Assembly: GCA_001513155.1 (NCBI GenBank)
Contig: LFSR01000030.1
Span: 33,240-78,533, forward strand
Direction: 5' to 3'
DNA: 45,294 nucleotides
Source of the DNA: Syntrophomonas sp. DTU018
GTDB lineage: Bacteria > Bacillota > Syntrophomonadia > Syntrophomonadales > Syntrophomonadaceae
Below, piece after piece: positions 44,031 through 45,294 of the stretch. The notes below the pieces were generated by a model. The model ran no database searches. It was not told the origin of the DNA and saw only the letters and a list, made by a program, of their open reading frames with translations. The stretch's first letter is position 1. Each line of letters starts with the position of its first letter. A program made the position numbers and the translations under genes.

Positions 44031-45197
44031 ATGAAAATCAAGAAAGCCTGGTTAGTGGCTGCTATAGCCCTGGTAGTGCTGCTGGCAGCAGTGGCGATGG
44101 TTATGAGCAGCGGGCAGCAGGTAGAGGTGGTCCTGGCTGAGAAGGGTACTTTTACCCAGGTTATTGAGGAAACCGGTTATGTTCAGGTTATTGAAGAGCA
44201 GCAGATTCAGGCTGCCCAGACCGCTAAGATAAGCCAGATCCTGCTGGAAGCGGGGGATCGGGTGGAGATAGGGCAACTGGTGATGGTTTTAACCAGTCCC
44301 GAATTGGAAGCGGAACTGGCTTCGGTACGCTCTCAATTGGCCCAGGCGGAAGTCCAGCTGGAGGCAGCCAAACTAGACCTGGCTTCCGGGCAAGCCCAGT
44401 TAAAGCAGGCTCAGGACAACCTGGCCAGAAAGAAAGCCCTGCTGGATGCCGGGGCTTTGGCAGAAGCCGAGTATGAGGCTGCCCAGCTGGAAGTTTCCCA
44501 AATTGAAAACCAGCTGGCCCAGTTGGAAAGCAGCGTCGCCGGACTTAGTAAGCAGCTGCAAAACCAGGAACAAATGCTGGACGCTCTGTTGCGCAAGAAT
44601 ACAGAACTGGAAGTCAGAAGCGGGGTAGAAGGTATCTTGCTGGATGTGCCGGTCAAGGAAGGGCAGATGGTAGGCCCTGGAACCTTGCTGGCACAGATAG
44701 CTGCCGGGAAGGGAATGGAAGTAAAAACCGAGCTCTTGAGTGATGAAATCCGGTCCGTGCAAGTTGGGCAGAAGGCTGCCATAACTTCGCCGGTTCTGGG
44801 AGAAGAAAGCCTGTCCGGACAGGTTGCCAAGATTTATCCCCAGGCCTATGAGAGAGTATCCGCTCTGGGAGTTGTCCAAAGAAGAGTACCGGTATTGATA
44901 AGCCTTGATGAAACCGGGAATTTGCGCCCAGGTTATGAAGTAAGGGTCAGCATAGAAACCCTGCGCAAGGAAAATGTGGTACTGCTGCCCCGGGAGGCGG
45001 TACAGGTCAATAGTGATGGCAGCTATCAGGTAATGAAGGTTGTTGACAACCGCATGGTTATTCAACCGGTGCAAATCGGGGAGAAAAATCAGCAGTTCGT
45101 AGAGGTGTTATCAGGAATTGAGCCTGGGCAATTGGTAGTACGAGACGGCAGCTTGGACCTGAAGGAGGGAGCCCGGCTAAAACCTGTACAACCATAA
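44031..45197 (+). CDS. HlyD/MacA-like efflux adaptor protein
   Basis: A 388-residue membrane-fusion-type protein. It has one N-terminal membrane anchor (about 7-27), split lipoyl-like halves (about 65-90 and 200-225), a long coiled-coil hairpin between them (about 92-195, rich in Gln, Leu and Ala) and beta-barrel plus membrane-proximal domains to the end. It works with the preceding ATPase and FtsX permease. In a single-membrane cell the adaptor would face the cell wall. It starts 16 bp after the permease stop, with GAGGGGAG upstream. Confidence 0.92.
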   Translation: MKIKKAWLVAAIALVVLLAAVAMVMSSGQQVEVVLAEKGTFTQVIEETGYVQVIEEQQIQAAQTAKISQILLEAGDRVEIGQLVMVLTSPELEAELASVRSQLAQAEVQLEAAKLDLASGQAQLKQAQDNLARKKALLDAGALAEAEYEAAQLEVSQIENQLAQLESSVAGLSKQLQNQEQMLDALLRKNTELEVRSGVEGILLDVPVKEGQMVGPGTLLAQIAAGKGMEVKTELLSDEIRSVQVGQKAAITSPVLGEESLSGQVAKIYPQAYERVSALGVVQRRVPVLISLDETGNLRPGYEVRVSIETLRKENVVLLPREAVQVNSDGSYQVMKVVDNRMVIQPVQIGEKNQQFVEVLSGIEPGQLVVRDGSLDLKEGARLKPVQP

Positions 45198-45217
45198 ATA
45201 CTAAGGACAAAAACTAA

Positions 45218-45240
45218 GGACGGTTGTTTATCAACCGTCC
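45218..45240 (+). terminator. Terminator hairpin of the export operon, island-interrupted
   Basis: GGACGGTTG (45218-45226), loop TTTAT, CAACCGTCC (45232-45240). The expected T-run is missing because a repeat island starts at the next base. By analogy with islands B and C, a second copy with a T-run is expected beyond the window. Confidence 0.65.
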
Positions 45241-45294
45241 GCAGAGTATCAAAAAAGTTGCTAAAAGAGATCGCCACGTCGCTGCTCTCCTCGC
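45241..45294. repeat. Palindromic repeat island I (cut by window edge)
   Basis: It begins GCAGAGTATCAAAAAAGTTGC, matching the terminal repeat of the other islands, then AAAAGAGATCGCCACGTCGC as at 8519-8538. The right part is outside the window. Confidence 0.75.

Noticed and set aside
1-45294. CRISPR array among the many short repeats
   Set aside because: The repeats are irregularly spaced palindromic units in mixed orientation without regular unique spacers, and no cas genes are present.

Overview
The window looks like chromosomal DNA from an anaerobic Firmicute of the class Clostridia, most likely a fatty-acid-oxidising syntroph of the Syntrophomonas type. This is inferred from gene content and gene style, not from a database match. 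The signs are AGGAGG-type ribosome binding sites with frequent TTG and GTG starts, sigma-A-like promoters, a SCIFF peptide with its radical-SAM maturase (typical of Clostridia), an acyl-CoA dehydrogenase, two crotonase-fold enzymes with a PAS/sigma-54 activator, hydrogenase nickel-insertion genes, and a HesB-like protein read through an in-frame UGA.

Layout. 0-2.3 kb: repeat island, hypB, a convergent DUF6125-like gene, tRNA-Asp and tRNA-Gly. 2.3-10 kb: scfA-scfB, a LysM/G5/M23 cell-wall hydrolase, trxB, a membrane-anchored MA-type metallopeptidase with murA, and an HtrA protease. 10-12.5 kb: a leftward operon of uncharacterised proteins (DUF6323, DUF6179) plus a separate small gene, with a near-consensus rightward promoter that may make a short RNA. 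12.9-17.1 kb: a 4Fe-4S protein with hypA, a 14-repeat beta-propeller, and a DUF6530/GIY-YIG pair behind a long palindromic operator. 17.2-22.9 kb: an ABC-F ATPase behind an attenuator-like leader, an MBL-fold hydrolase, a zincin-like peptidase, a crotonase and an Ig-like protein. 23-28.9 kb: purC, a CoA-binding protein, a ferredoxin-nitroreductase, asnS, an MFS transporter and a DNRLRE protein. 29-36.2 kb: a crotonase, a PAS-AAA-Fis activator, an acyl-CoA dehydrogenase, the candidate selenoprotein and a PocR/PAS histidine kinase. 36.4-45.3 kb: a zinc-ribbon gene broken by a stop codon, msrAB, a YitT-family protein, and a TetR regulator followed by a MacB/MacA-like export operon.

Two observations stand out. 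First, the HesB-like selenoprotein (complement 33373..33699) is split by any standard gene caller; it has one UGA at codon 36 and a suitable hairpin just after it. Second, the many palindromic-repeat islands are not random. At four places the island lies between two copies of the same intrinsic terminator hairpin, and island ends carry a short inverted repeat of the form GACTGTCAAAGAAGTC. This suggests a small non-autonomous element that targets terminators and duplicates them. A second foldback family of about 220 bp occurs twice.

Less certain points are domain-of-unknown-function names given from memory, start codons where several are possible, and promoters and small RNAs, which are read from sequence alone.
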